DNA of 25,890 nt from Chloroflexota bacterium. GTDB lineage: Bacteria; Chloroflexota; Ktedonobacteria; Ktedonobacterales; Ktedonobacteraceae. The stretch's first letter is position 1. Every line of letters begins with the position of its first letter. Shown piece by piece: positions 1 through 7,396 of the stretch. The notes under the pieces were generated by a model. That model did no database searches and was not told the origin of the DNA. It was given only the letters and a program-made list of their open reading frames with translations. The stretch is from contig CADDYT010000082.1 in the NCBI GenBank assembly GCA_902810755.1, positions 1 through 25,890 of the forward strand. Direction: 5' to 3'. A program made the position numbers and the translations under genes.

Positions 1-26
1 GAACGAGAGAGTAGAACGAGAGAGTA
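1..26. repeat. 13-bp tandem direct repeat at the window edge
   Basis: The unit GAACGAGAGAGTA occurs twice in a row (1-13 and 14-26), just upstream of the ribosome binding site of the first gene. More copies may lie outside the window. It could be part of a promoter region or a slippage-prone repeat; nothing further can be said. Confidence 0.7.
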
Positions 27-48
27 TCTATTTGTAAAGGGGAAGGTT

Positions 49-243
49 ATGATGGTTGTTCTGGGGGTACTGGCGCAAAGCACGACGGATAGCGGCATGC
101 GCGTTGTCTTGCTGTCGCTCTTGCTGGTTGCGGTGCTACTCCTCTGCACGGGCTGTACAATTGCCGTGCTGACATTTTTAAGGCAGCGCAAAGCCAGTTT
201 CATGCCGGCGAATGCCGAGCGCCTGGAGAGTGAGAGAACATAA
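49..243 (+). CDS. Small single-helix membrane protein of unknown function
   Basis: A 64-residue protein I do not recognise. It has one strongly hydrophobic stretch at about residues 18-45 followed by a basic segment (RQRK), which predicts one membrane helix with a cytoplasmic C-terminal tail. The sequence CTGC inside the helix resembles a lipobox but lacks the usual Leu at -3, so lipoprotein processing is doubtful. A GGGGAAGG ribosome binding site precedes two adjacent ATGs at 49 and 52; either could be used. The stop codon abuts the ATG of the downstream MFS gene, so the two are probably co-transcribed and translationally coupled. The real role could be as an accessory of that transporter, but this is inferred from position only. 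Confidence 0.55.
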   Translation: MMVVLGVLAQSTTDSGMRVVLLSLLLVAVLLLCTGCTIAVLTFLRQRKASFMPANAERLESERT

Positions 244-1578
244 ATGCCCCGTCAGTCGGCGACCCCGCTTCTTACAGGCACCTTCATTTTACGAACCAGC
301 GCCGGGGCGGGTACCGTCGTACTCGGACTCTTTCTGGCACAACTGACACGCTACGCGGGCCACTCCATCACCAGCCTGCAGGTTGGCTTACTGGCCGTTG
401 TCTATTATATTACCGAACTGACCCTCGCCACTCCGATGGGGGCGCTGGGCGATCGTTTTGGGCGCCGCCGCTTCCTCATTCTTGGTCCTTTCCTCGGGTT
501 GATCGAGACAGCTCTCTTCATCTTCACGCCCATACACCACCCGCTTTTCTATCTGCTTGGCTTGCAGGTGATGGCCGGTCTTGCCTCTGCCATGACCACC
601 CCGGCCACCCTCGGCTATCTGGCCGATTTCACCGTGGAGAATCAGACCTATCGTGTGCGTGTGATGAGCTTCTATGAGCTGGTGACGAGTGGAGGTCTGG
701 CCGCCGGGGTCGTGGTAGGCGGTCTGGCCTGGGAGCGTTTTGGTCGTTTTGCCTTTGCCCTGCTAGCTTTCCTCTACTTCCTTGTTGCCGTCTGTATGCT
801 GCTCGTACCAGAAGCGCGCCAGGTCATCGAACCGGCCCGCTTAGAAATCATGCTCAGGCGTTACCGGCGCATGCTGGGTACGCCGCGCCTGTTCATTTTC
901 ATCCCCGCCTGGGTCGCTATCTTTGCCCTGGTTGGCGTCTGGTTCAGTTCGCAGCTCACCTTCATTCTCTCGCTGCCCGTTCACAACCCGCACCAGTTGC
1001 TCATGGGGCTGGCCTCTGGTCCCGGCGGCGGTCGTCTCCTCAGCATCATCCTGGGCGTCATTGTCCTCTTCTTTGGCCTCTGTCTGGTCTTCTGGGCCTT
1101 TTTCCTCGGTCGAGTGCCGCGCCTCATCCTCATGCTCTCCTCAATCGCGGGCATCTACCTGGCCTGTCTCGCGCTCTGGGGCATCAACCATCGCGGCCCC
1201 GGCAACGACCTGATTCTGGTTTTCTGGATACCCCTCTTAATGCTCGGTATCTTCGCGGAGACCGGCTTCGCCCCCGCCGCTCTCTCCTACCTCGCCGACA
1301 TCTCAGAGGAGGCCGCACGTGATCGCGGCCTGCTCATGGGCCTTTACTCCGTCTTCCTCGGCCTCGGCCAGCTCTTCGGCAACGGCCTCGGCGGCATCTT
1401 CGCCCGCGCCTGGGGCTTCGATGGCCTTATCTACCTCACCTTGCTCCTCGCCCTCGTCGCCCTTGTCTCCCTGCTCTCTCTCTACCGCTACGAGAAGAAA
1501 CGCAGCAAACGCCGGGCAGAACCCCACGAAGTGAACTGTGAGGAAGGAGAAGGCCGTTTGAGCGACGTTGTGAGGTGA
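244..1578 (+). CDS. MFS transporter, 12-helix
   Basis: A 444-residue polytopic inner-membrane protein of the major facilitator superfamily. About 12 hydrophobic helices are visible. The MFS motif A loop between helices 2 and 3 reads GALGDRFGRRR (residues 67-76), and the related sequence YLADFTVENQTYRVR follows later. The N-half and C-half are of similar size, as expected for the family. A soluble basic and acidic tail of about 30 residues ends the protein. The ATG starts directly after the TAA stop of the 64-residue membrane protein, so translation is probably coupled. Substrate cannot be deduced; drug or sugar-type efflux is usual for such proteins. No dedicated regulator is adjacent. Confidence 0.85.
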   Translation: MPRQSATPLLTGTFILRTSAGAGTVVLGLFLAQLTRYAGHSITSLQVGLLAVVYYITELTLATPMGALGDRFGRRRFLILGPFLGLIETALFIFTPIHHPLFYLLGLQVMAGLASAMTTPATLGYLADFTVENQTYRVRVMSFYELVTSGGLAAGVVVGGLAWERFGRFAFALLAFLYFLVAVCMLLVPEARQVIEPARLEIMLRRYRRMLGTPRLFIFIPAWVAIFALVGVWFSSQLTFILSLPVHNPHQLLMGLASGPGGGRLLSIILGVIVLFFGLCLVFWAFFLGRVPRLILMLSSIAGIYLACLALWGINHRGPGNDLILVFWIPLLMLGIFAETGFAPAALSYLADISEEAARDRGLLMGLYSVFLGLGQLFGNGLGGIFARAWGFDGLIYLTLLLALVALVSLLSLYRYEKKRSKRRAEPHEVNCEEGEGRLSDVVR

Positions 1579-1685
1579 ACTGGCTACTTTTGATCAAAAA
1601 GTGCTTGAATGAAGAGCAAGCCTGTGGTATTCTTGCTGCATAAGAACGTTTGTGCGTAAGTTGCATTGCCGTAAGGCGTAATGTT

Positions 1686-2490
1686 ATGGGAAGGAAACGA
1701 ATTGAGTCGTATAGCCAGTTGGAGCTTCTGGAAACTTATACCTCACCCGGAGTTCCTGCTTCTTTCACTACTCATGGTTCTGTCCGAATAGAAATGGCCA
1801 ATTCTCTTGATCGCTATGCTTTCTGGCCAAAACCAACGGTCATTATCTCTGATGGAGCCTATGGCGTGGGAGGATTTCCCGGTGATCCCCCAACCCCTGC
1901 AGGACTTGCCGAGTGGTACGCTCCTCATATTGCGGCCTGGTCTCGTTATGCGCTCCCTGAAACAACGTTATGGTTCTGGAATACGGAAATCGGATGGGCA
2001 ACTGTTCATCCACTATTGGAGTTGCATGGATGGGAATATCGAGGCTTGCATGTATGGGATAAAAGCATTGCCCATATTGCTGGAAATGTGAATAGTAAGA
2101 CCATTCGCAGCTTCCCGGTTGTCACTGAAGTATGTGTGCGCTATGTACGCAATGTAAAGCTACCGACCGAAGATGGGCAACAGTTGCCATTGCAACAGTG
2201 GTTGCGCAGTGAGTGGCTGCGTTCCGGCCTTCCCCTCTCTAAAACGAATGAAGCATGTGAAGTGAAATCAGAAGCCTCTACGCCTTATTGAGCGAACCAT
2301 CCTTGCTTCCAGTGACGCGGGCGATGTCATCTGGGAGCTTTTTGGCGGCTTATGCTCTGTTGCCGTTGTCTCGTTGCGAACAGGGCGCAACTGCTACAGC
2401 GCCGAACATCTGCCCGAATACTATGAACTGGCAAGTATGCGTATTAAACAAGAGGAGCAAATGCTTGCAGCAATCCAGACCGCCTCGTGA
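1686..2490 (+). pseudogene. Broken beta-class DNA methyltransferase of a type II R-M system (internal deletion plus frameshift)
   Basis: The first part (1686-2291, with a possible longer TTG start at 1650) encodes the N-terminal half of a DNA amino-methyltransferase. VIISDGAYG (residues 52-60 from this start) sits where motif IV (DPPY) belongs, followed by TTLWFWNTE and a GWEY...VWDK segment. The frame then stops at 2289-2291. In a different frame, open from 2266 to 2490, comes NQKPLRLIERTI then ELFGGLCS, which are the motif X and motif I (FxG) parts that end this family. The central target-recognition stretch, roughly a hundred residues by my recollection of relatives, is missing and the two halves are out of frame, so no active enzyme should be made. 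The endonuclease gene follows and overlaps the remnant. This region looks less GC-rich than its neighbours, suggesting transfer. Confidence 0.75.
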
Positions 2491-3412
2491 TGAAGATGTG
2501 CCACCAGAGCCGCAACCATCAGGCCCAGATCAACAGTGGGAGCATTATGATCTCTTCACTCGTGTGAACAAGGCTTTATTTGCGCTTCCCTCGTTTTTTA
2601 AGTCGGATTTGTTGATCTCTGGTGTGCTTGCTACAGACCTTTTCACCTTTAATGCTTCGCTCGGTGCTACGATTGAGGCACAGGTAACAGATGGGCTGAA
2701 CGAACTGCGTTCTACCCGGGATCCCGACCAGAAGTATACTCTTTACCGTTTTGTGCGGCAGCCGCAAACCTTCCCTGATGTCACTCTGCGTTCATCTTCT
2801 CCTGAAATTCAGCCTTCTATCCTGATGGGTATTGAGCTTAAGGGCTGGTATGCCCTTGCGAAGGAGAGTGAACCAGGCTTTCGTTACAGGGTTACTCCGG
2901 CGGTCTGCGCACCAGCAGACCTGCTGGTTGTTTATCCCTGGGCTTTGTCAAATGTCATATCAGGCTCTCCACGCCTTTTTTCACCCTATGTAACCTGCGC
3001 ACGCTATGCTGCCGAATACCGGAACTGGTACTGGCGTTACAAGAAAACAGGTAGCTCTACTACAGAGATTAAGCTTTCCTCAGCTTCTATCTACTATCCC
3101 GCTAAAACAGCCCCTATTTCCGATGAGGCTGTGAACGATAAGGGAGGCAACTTTGGCCGCTTTGCACGAACAGGGCTGATGGATCAGTATATGCATAAGC
3201 TGTTCCGTGAAGAATTATCAGGTATTCCTCTCAGTGCTTGGCAAAGTTTCCTCGCTATTTTTAGCGAGGGTTGGACAGAGGAAAGGCTGACCCGCGTTCT
3301 CGATCAACTTGCAAGTGAGTCTTCAAAAAGGAGAACCGTGCTATCAGATAAAGTTCTTAGCAGTATCAGGCAACACTTGCTGGAGATTGCAGAGCTTCTA
3401 TCCAACGAGTGA
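2465..3412 (+). CDS. Type II restriction endonuclease-like protein, PD-(D/E)XK fold
   Basis: About 315 residues from a TTG at 2465 that has a GAGGAG ribosome binding site 7 bases upstream. The open frame extends back to 2288, but that part overlays the methyltransferase remnant and looks non-coding. GTG 2498 is an alternative. The catalytic signature is visible: FPD (Pro-Asp at residues 104-105), then 18 residues on MGIELKGW with Glu124-x-Lys126, i.e. PD...ELK, as in PD-(D/E)XK nucleases. Downstream come FRYRVTP, APADLLVVYPWALSNVISGSP and a Tyr/Trp-rich stretch (AEYRNWYWRY). I recall this arrangement next to methyltransferases of the kind remnant here, so cognate restriction is the likely role. 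No damage is visible, which is odd given the broken methyltransferase. Exact recognition site unknown. Confidence 0.7.
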   Translation: MQQSRPPRDEDVPPEPQPSGPDQQWEHYDLFTRVNKALFALPSFFKSDLLISGVLATDLFTFNASLGATIEAQVTDGLNELRSTRDPDQKYTLYRFVRQPQTFPDVTLRSSSPEIQPSILMGIELKGWYALAKESEPGFRYRVTPAVCAPADLLVVYPWALSNVISGSPRLFSPYVTCARYAAEYRNWYWRYKKTGSSTTEIKLSSASIYYPAKTAPISDEAVNDKGGNFGRFARTGLMDQYMHKLFREELSGIPLSAWQSFLAIFSEGWTEERLTRVLDQLASESSKRRTVLSDKVLSSIRQHLLEIAELLSNE

Positions 3413-3431
3413 TTTGCCGCTTTTGCATCCT

Positions 3432-3926
3432 CTATTTCCCTTGCTCGTTATTGTTATTGCCTGTTCCTGTTTCCACTGAAGTGGCCGGGCTTTTCGGGCG
3501 AGCAACGTTGAATGTTCCCAGCAGGCGCGCAATGGCCTGTTGCTCCCCATCCACGATATTAAAGACCGTCGCTTCCAGCACTGCTGTTGAGCGCCCCTGG
3601 TAAACGATGCTGGCTTCGGCCACTAGCTCACCAGCGCGGACAGGCTGCAAATAGTTGATCTTTGCCTCAATGGTTCCCGTGCGTGTCCCCGGCGGGTTGA
3701 CCGAGAGAATTGCCATCGACATTGCTGTGTCGGCCAGCGTGAAGATCACCCCGCCATGCACAATCATCTGCGGGTGCATCAATCGCTCATCAACCTTCAC
3801 GCGCACACGCCCGATGCCGTTGTGTGCCGCCTCGATACGGAGGCCAAGCAGTTGAAAAATGCCGGCGCTACTGGTCACGCGCGCCAGCAGATCGCCGGGA
3901 ATATTAACCTGTTCTTCCTGTGCCAT
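3432..3926 (-). CDS. paaI: PaaI-type acyl-CoA thioesterase (hotdog fold)
   Basis: A 164-residue hotdog-fold thioesterase. The hallmark VHGGVIFTLADTAMS (residues 56-70) holds HGG (57-59) and Asp66 in the place of the catalytic acid of PaaI; the family acts as a homotetramer on phenylacetyl-CoA and ring-hydroxylated CoA esters. An ATG at 4010 would add 28 residues, but a good promoter on this strand lies between that ATG and 3926, and alignment by eye with PaaI favours the short form; the ribosome binding site at 3926 is weak. The C-terminus carries an N-rich tail (GTGNNNNEQGK). It diverges from the TetR/paa cluster, fitting a role in freeing CoA trapped in dead-end phenylacetate intermediates. 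It converges with the endonuclease gene 19 bases away. Confidence 0.85.
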   Translation of the reverse strand: MAQEEQVNIPGDLLARVTSSAGIFQLLGLRIEAAHNGIGRVRVKVDERLMHPQMIVHGGVIFTLADTAMSMAILSVNPPGTRTGTIEAKINYLQPVRAGELVAEASIVYQGRSTAVLEATVFNIVDGEQQAIARLLGTFNVARPKSPATSVETGTGNNNNEQGK

Positions 3927-3965
3927 AGGTTCTTTGTGAGAATCGCTCCTTTCCCTTTTTCGCTC

Positions 3966-3995
3966 ACTATACGCAGCCTGATTGCGCCCTGTCAA
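3966..3995 (-). promoter_or_regulatory. Predicted sigma70-type promoter for the PaaI gene
   Basis: On the minus strand, TTGACA (3990-3995) and TATAGT (3966-3971) are separated by 18 bases. Transcription would start near 3958 and reach the ATG at 3926. This supports the shorter start of the thioesterase gene. Confidence 0.6.
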
Positions 3996-3999
3996 GCCA

Positions 4000-4029
4000 T
4001 TGACTTTCATCGTTCCTGCAAGTTATACT
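4000..4029 (+). promoter_or_regulatory. Predicted sigma70-type promoter for the tetR-paa operon
   Basis: TTGACT (4000-4005) and TATACT (4024-4029) are 18 bases apart. Transcription would start near 4036, just ahead of the palindrome at 4044-4057. The -35 box lies only four bases from the -35 box of the opposing promoter, making a back-to-back pair. Confidence 0.6.
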
Positions 4030-4043
4030 CTAAACAGGAAGAA

Positions 4044-4057
4044 CGAACGCCCGTTAG
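4044..4057. promoter_or_regulatory. PaaR-like operator palindrome
   Basis: CGAACGCCCGTTAG fits at every defined position the pseudopalindrome CNAACGNNCGTTNG that I recall as the binding consensus of the TetR-family repressor PaaR of Thermus thermophilus. It sits just after the predicted start point of the tetR-paa transcript, where bound repressor would block transcription. In Thermus the repressor is released by phenylacetyl-CoA; the same is inferred here. No second copy was found before paaA or paaK. Confidence 0.65.
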
Positions 4058-4081
4058 TAATCAATGAATTTGTAAAGAGCG

Positions 4082-4645
4082 ATGCACAGGAAATCGGATA
4101 TTCTCAATACAGCCCGCGACCTGTTCAGCGAGCATGGCTATCATGGGACAACTATGCGCACGCTGGCGAAGGCGCTGGATTTGCGCGGGGCCAGCCTTTA
4201 TTCACATATTAACTCGAAAGAGGAAATGCTCTGGGAGATTGTCAACCGCGCCGCCGATCAGTTTCAGGCATGTGCCGAGGCTATTTCCAGAGACATTCCC
4301 GTTGAGGAACAGTTGAAACAGCTCATCAGGGGTCATCTTGAGGTGATTGCGCGAGAACTGCCTTACGCGACGGTCTTCTTTCACGAGTGGAAATTTCTCA
4401 CGCCCGAATTACGCGAGCAGGTCAAAATGCGTCGCGATGCCCACGAGGCGCATTTTCGCCGCGTGATCGAGGAGGGGATCAGGCAGGGCGTGTTTCATGT
4501 CGAAGACGCGCATATCGCCACGCTTTTTGTGCTTTCAGCCTTGAACTGGACGTACCAGTGGTTCCATCTCGATGGCGAACTCTCGATAGAGGAGCTTTCA
4601 GATCGCTATATCGCGCTCATCCTCTCCGCCCTCAAGGCGAGTTGA
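4082..4645 (+). CDS. TetR/AcrR-family regulator, PaaR-like
   Basis: A 187-residue TetR-family repressor. The N-terminal helix-turn-helix is clear at about residues 3-50 (ILNTARDLFSEHGYHGTTMR, then LAKALDLRGASLYSHINSKE). The C-terminal helical part (60-187) would bind the ligand and form the dimer. The ATG at 4082 has an AAAGAG ribosome binding site. It is the first gene after the predicted operator and promoter and is followed 49 bases later by paaA, so it probably represses itself, the paa genes and possibly the divergent thioesterase. By analogy with Thermus PaaR, the inducer would be phenylacetyl-CoA; the C-terminal domain alone does not prove this. A regulator of fatty-acid type (FadR/KstR2-like) is the alternative. 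Confidence 0.8.
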   Translation: MHRKSDILNTARDLFSEHGYHGTTMRTLAKALDLRGASLYSHINSKEEMLWEIVNRAADQFQACAEAISRDIPVEEQLKQLIRGHLEVIARELPYATVFFHEWKFLTPELREQVKMRRDAHEAHFRRVIEEGIRQGVFHVEDAHIATLFVLSALNWTYQWFHLDGELSIEELSDRYIALILSALKAS

Positions 4646-4694
4646 TGGCCTGTTTGTTTGCCCGCTTCAAGGGTATTTTCAGGAGGTGCTTGCT

Positions 4695-5621
4695 ATGAGC
4701 ATGACCGACGAAGAACGAGTAGCCGAATTCAAGCAGCGTATCAGGGAGGGGCAGAAGGTCGAGGCGGGTGACTGGATGCCGGATACATACCGCGCGTTGC
4801 TGATCAAATTTATCGAGCGACACGCCATGTCCGAACTGATGGGCGCGTTGCCCGAACGCGGGTGGATTCCGCGCGCCCCCACGCTTCAGCGCAAACTGGC
4901 CGTCATCTCGAAAGTGCAGGATGAGGTGGGACACGCGCAACTGCTGCTACGGCTGGTGGAAGACCTGGGCAAGCCGCGCGAGCAGGTCATGCAGGACCTC
5001 TTTGACGGCAAAGCCAAGTTTCACAATATCTTCCACTATCCCCTCGATACCTGGGGTGAAATGAGCGTTTTTGTCTGGTGGGCCGACTCCGCCAGTCTCA
5101 TCACGCAGTCGGCTATCCGCCGCGCCAGCTATGCTCCCTACAGCCGCGTGATGACAAAAATCTGCTGGGAAGAGGCATTTCATCTCAAACACGGCGAGGA
5201 TATGGTCCTCACGCTGGCGATGGGAACGCAGCGACAGCGCGCGATGGTGCAGGAGGGGATCAATCGCTGGTGGGAGCCGATTATGATGTTCTTTGGCCCG
5301 CCCACGCCTGCCGAGAAAGATGACGCTATTCAGTGGGGCATTAAATCCAGGACGAATGAGGAGATGCGCCAGGAATGGCTTTCCAAATACGTCAAAAAGA
5401 TTCGCGAGCTTGGCCTGACCATTCCCGATCCCCGACTGCGTTTTGATGAGCAAAGGGGCCTGTGGGAGTATACCGAACCCGATATGAAGAAGTTGCTCAC
5501 TGTTGTCACTGGTCACGGCCCGGCTTCGCGGCAGCGGCTCGGTTTCCGCTACCTGACCTATGGAGAGTGCGAGTGGGTGCGCCGCGCTATCCTGGCCGAA
5601 CCGGCTGCCGTTGTCGCGTAA
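4695..5621 (+). CDS. paaA: Phenylacetyl-CoA 1,2-epoxidase, catalytic subunit PaaA
   Basis: The diiron oxygenase subunit that epoxidises the ring of phenylacetyl-CoA using O2. The ATG at 4695 follows AGGAGG (4681-4686) by 8 bases; the GTG at 4686, inside the Shine-Dalgarno sequence, can be dismissed. The product is 308 residues, normal for PaaA. Diiron carboxylate and histidine ligands are seen in the four-helix core: ERHAMSE (about residues 41-47), QDEVGHAQ (75-82) and EEAFHLKHGED (159-169). The conserved segments NIFHYPLDTWGEMSVFVWW and WWEPIMMFFGPP also mark the family. It starts the structural part of the operon; paaB follows after 14 bases. The subunit works with PaaC (structural partner), PaaB and a reductase, which is not encoded in the window. 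Confidence 0.95.
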   Translation: MSMTDEERVAEFKQRIREGQKVEAGDWMPDTYRALLIKFIERHAMSELMGALPERGWIPRAPTLQRKLAVISKVQDEVGHAQLLLRLVEDLGKPREQVMQDLFDGKAKFHNIFHYPLDTWGEMSVFVWWADSASLITQSAIRRASYAPYSRVMTKICWEEAFHLKHGEDMVLTLAMGTQRQRAMVQEGINRWWEPIMMFFGPPTPAEKDDAIQWGIKSRTNEEMRQEWLSKYVKKIRELGLTIPDPRLRFDEQRGLWEYTEPDMKKLLTVVTGHGPASRQRLGFRYLTYGECEWVRRAILAEPAAVVA

Positions 5622-5635
5622 GGCAGGAGGAGTAT

Positions 5636-5950
5636 ATGCCAGCTATACGTATCTATGAAGTCTTTCGCAAGGATGTGGAGGGCGGCCCATTCCAGCACCA
5701 GGGCAGTCTGAAGGCTCCGACCCCTGAACTGGCGATGCACTACGCTCGCGAGATTTACAGCCGCCGCGAGGAGGCCGCGAAGCTCTGGGTGGTGCCAAAA
5801 GAGGAGATCATCGAAATTGCCGACCCCGATTTCCTGCACCCGCCAATTGAGCGCACCTATCGTATGGGCAAAGCCTATCGCGTCTCCGTCGAGAAACGCC
5901 GCCTCTTGCGCGAGCGAGAAAAGGAGGCCGGGCATGACGCTGGCGCCTGA
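5636..5950 (+). CDS. paaB: Phenylacetyl-CoA epoxidase subunit PaaB
   Basis: A 104-residue subunit of the phenylacetyl-CoA monooxygenase. The start ATG at 5636 has GGAGGAG just upstream; the longer open frame back to 5462 overlaps paaA and is not coding. Family marks are IYEVFRKDVEGGPFQHQGSL at the N-terminus, PELAMHYAREIYSRREEAAKLWVVP in the middle, and the C-terminal RTYRMGKAYR. PaaB is thought to bridge PaaAC heterodimers in the larger complex. It overlaps the start of paaC by 17 bases, indicating translational coupling. Confidence 0.95.
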   Translation: MPAIRIYEVFRKDVEGGPFQHQGSLKAPTPELAMHYAREIYSRREEAAKLWVVPKEEIIEIADPDFLHPPIERTYRMGKAYRVSVEKRRLLREREKEAGHDAGA

Positions 5951-6767
5951 ACTCCAGCAGGCCCTGATCCGCTATCTCCTGACCATTGGCGATGACGAAC
6001 TCGTGCTTGGTTCCCGCGACTCCGAGTGGACGGGCGTTGCGCCAATGGTGGAGGAAGATGTGGCTTTCAGTTCGCTGGCCCAGGACGAGATCGGCCACGC
6101 CCGCCTCTGCTACATCCTGGCGGCAGAGCTGAGCGGCGGTGATGCCGACGCTTTCGCCTTCCTGCGTCCACGCGACCAGTTCTACCATGCGCGTGTCCTC
6201 GAAGACCGCACAACGCCCATCTACGATCCCGAAGGCAGCCATCAGGGTTATACCGACTGGGCAAAAGCGGTGGCACGTCGTTTTCTCTACGATCTCTTCG
6301 ACGACCTGCGCGTTGCCTCGCTCACTGTATCCGCCTACGAGCCGCTGGCCGGGGCCATGCACAAGGTGCAGCGTGAGGAACGTTACCATCTCTGGCATGG
6401 AGAAGCGTGGTGGCAGACGCTGGCAGGCAGTTCGCCAGAGTCCCGCGCCCGGCTTGAACGCAGCTTGCGTGAACTCTGGCCCGGCTTGCTCGGCCTTTTC
6501 GAGGAAGCGCCGGGCGAAGGCCTGCTGCAAGACGCCGCTATCCTATCCACACGCACCTCGCAACTGCTGGCCCCCTGGCTGGAGCGCGTCCAATCCTGCT
6601 GCCAGCCCTACAACCTGCCTTTCCCCGCTCATAAAGCAGGTGAACAATGGCAACTGGACATTGAACCTTTACAGGGCGGTCGGCAAGGACAACATGGCCC
6701 CGGCTGGGACGATCTCTACGCTGAAATGACAATGGTGCGTTCGATGGAACCGGAAGGAGTCTGGTGA
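5934..6767 (+). CDS. paaC: Phenylacetyl-CoA epoxidase structural subunit PaaC
   Basis: A 277-residue, ferritin-like partner of PaaA. The ATG at 5934 is preceded by AAGGAGG and lies inside the end of paaB. The sequence carries GDDELVLGSRDSEWTG near the N-terminus, then VEEDVAFSSLAQDEIGHARL (a diiron-type helix pair that in PaaC has lost its metal role), and HKVQREERYHLWHGEAWW in the C-terminal half. PaaC has a structural rather than catalytic function and forms the heterodimer with PaaA. The stop codon overlaps the paaD start (TGATG), again pointing to one polycistronic message. Confidence 0.95.
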   Translation: MTLAPELQQALIRYLLTIGDDELVLGSRDSEWTGVAPMVEEDVAFSSLAQDEIGHARLCYILAAELSGGDADAFAFLRPRDQFYHARVLEDRTTPIYDPEGSHQGYTDWAKAVARRFLYDLFDDLRVASLTVSAYEPLAGAMHKVQREERYHLWHGEAWWQTLAGSSPESRARLERSLRELWPGLLGLFEEAPGEGLLQDAAILSTRTSQLLAPWLERVQSCCQPYNLPFPAHKAGEQWQLDIEPLQGGRQGQHGPGWDDLYAEMTMVRSMEPEGVW

Positions 6768-7291
6768 TGGATAAGGCCGATCCGCTCACAGAACAAACAA
6801 TCTGGGATACTTTGCGTCAGATTCCCGACCCGGAACTGCCCGCTATCAACCTCGTAGACCTGGGCGTCATTCGCAAAGTCGAGGTCGGTGACAGTATTCG
6901 TGTGGAGTTGCTGCCTACCTTCATCGGCTGCCCCGCCCTCGACATGATGCGCCGCGAGATCATGGACAAGCTTGCCCCCTACGGCGAAGTCGAGGTCAAA
7001 ATCATTTATAGCGATGCCTGGACAACCGAATGCATCAGCGAAGCCGGGCGCGAGATGCTGCGGCAGGCGAACATGGTTCCCCCGCCACGCGGCAACCTCA
7101 TCGAACTGCCCACCCGTGCCTCTCGCCTTACTCACCGCTTGCACGCTTCTGAAGCCGAGATCATCGTTGCCTGTCCCTATTGCGGCTCGGCCAATACCAG
7201 CCAGGAAAATCTCTTTGGTCCCACGCCCTGCCGCGCCATCTGCTACTGCCACGCCTGCCACCAGCCGTTTGAGCGATTCAAAACAGTCTGA
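6767..7291 (+). CDS. paaD: PaaD, Fe-S/diiron assembly factor of the phenylacetyl-CoA epoxidase
   Basis: A 174-residue protein with an N-terminal MIP18/DUF59 domain (IPDPELPAINLVDLGVIRKVE, then FIGCPALDMM with the typical Cys) and the PaaD-specific SDAWTTECISEAGREML. A C-terminal zinc-ribbon-like part has CPYCGS and CYCHACHQPFE, giving two Cys pairs. PaaD is required to mature the epoxidase, probably by delivering Fe-S clusters or iron. The ATG at 6767 has AAGGAG 7 bases upstream and overlaps the paaC stop; a GTG at 6764 is too close to the Shine-Dalgarno sequence. It ends the tight part of the operon; paaK follows after 105 bases. Confidence 0.93.
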   Translation: MDKADPLTEQTIWDTLRQIPDPELPAINLVDLGVIRKVEVGDSIRVELLPTFIGCPALDMMRREIMDKLAPYGEVEVKIIYSDAWTTECISEAGREMLRQANMVPPPRGNLIELPTRASRLTHRLHASEAEIIVACPYCGSANTSQENLFGPTPCRAICYCHACHQPFERFKTV

Positions 7292-7396
7292 GCTTGCTGT
7301 GGTTTAATAGAGTATGGTGGAGAGAGTGGAAGACACTGGATGGCGCCCGCAGAGAAGGACGGGCTAAAAATCATATTTGAACAGGGAGAATAGTAT

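Noticed and set aside
1588..1599. 12-bp palindrome TTTTGATCAAAA upstream of the restriction locus
   Set aside because: Could be a controller operator, but no controller gene is present and the sequence is too simple to call.
5808..6530. 240-codon open frame on the minus strand
   Set aside because: Antisense to paaC, no recognisable protein, no ribosome binding site.
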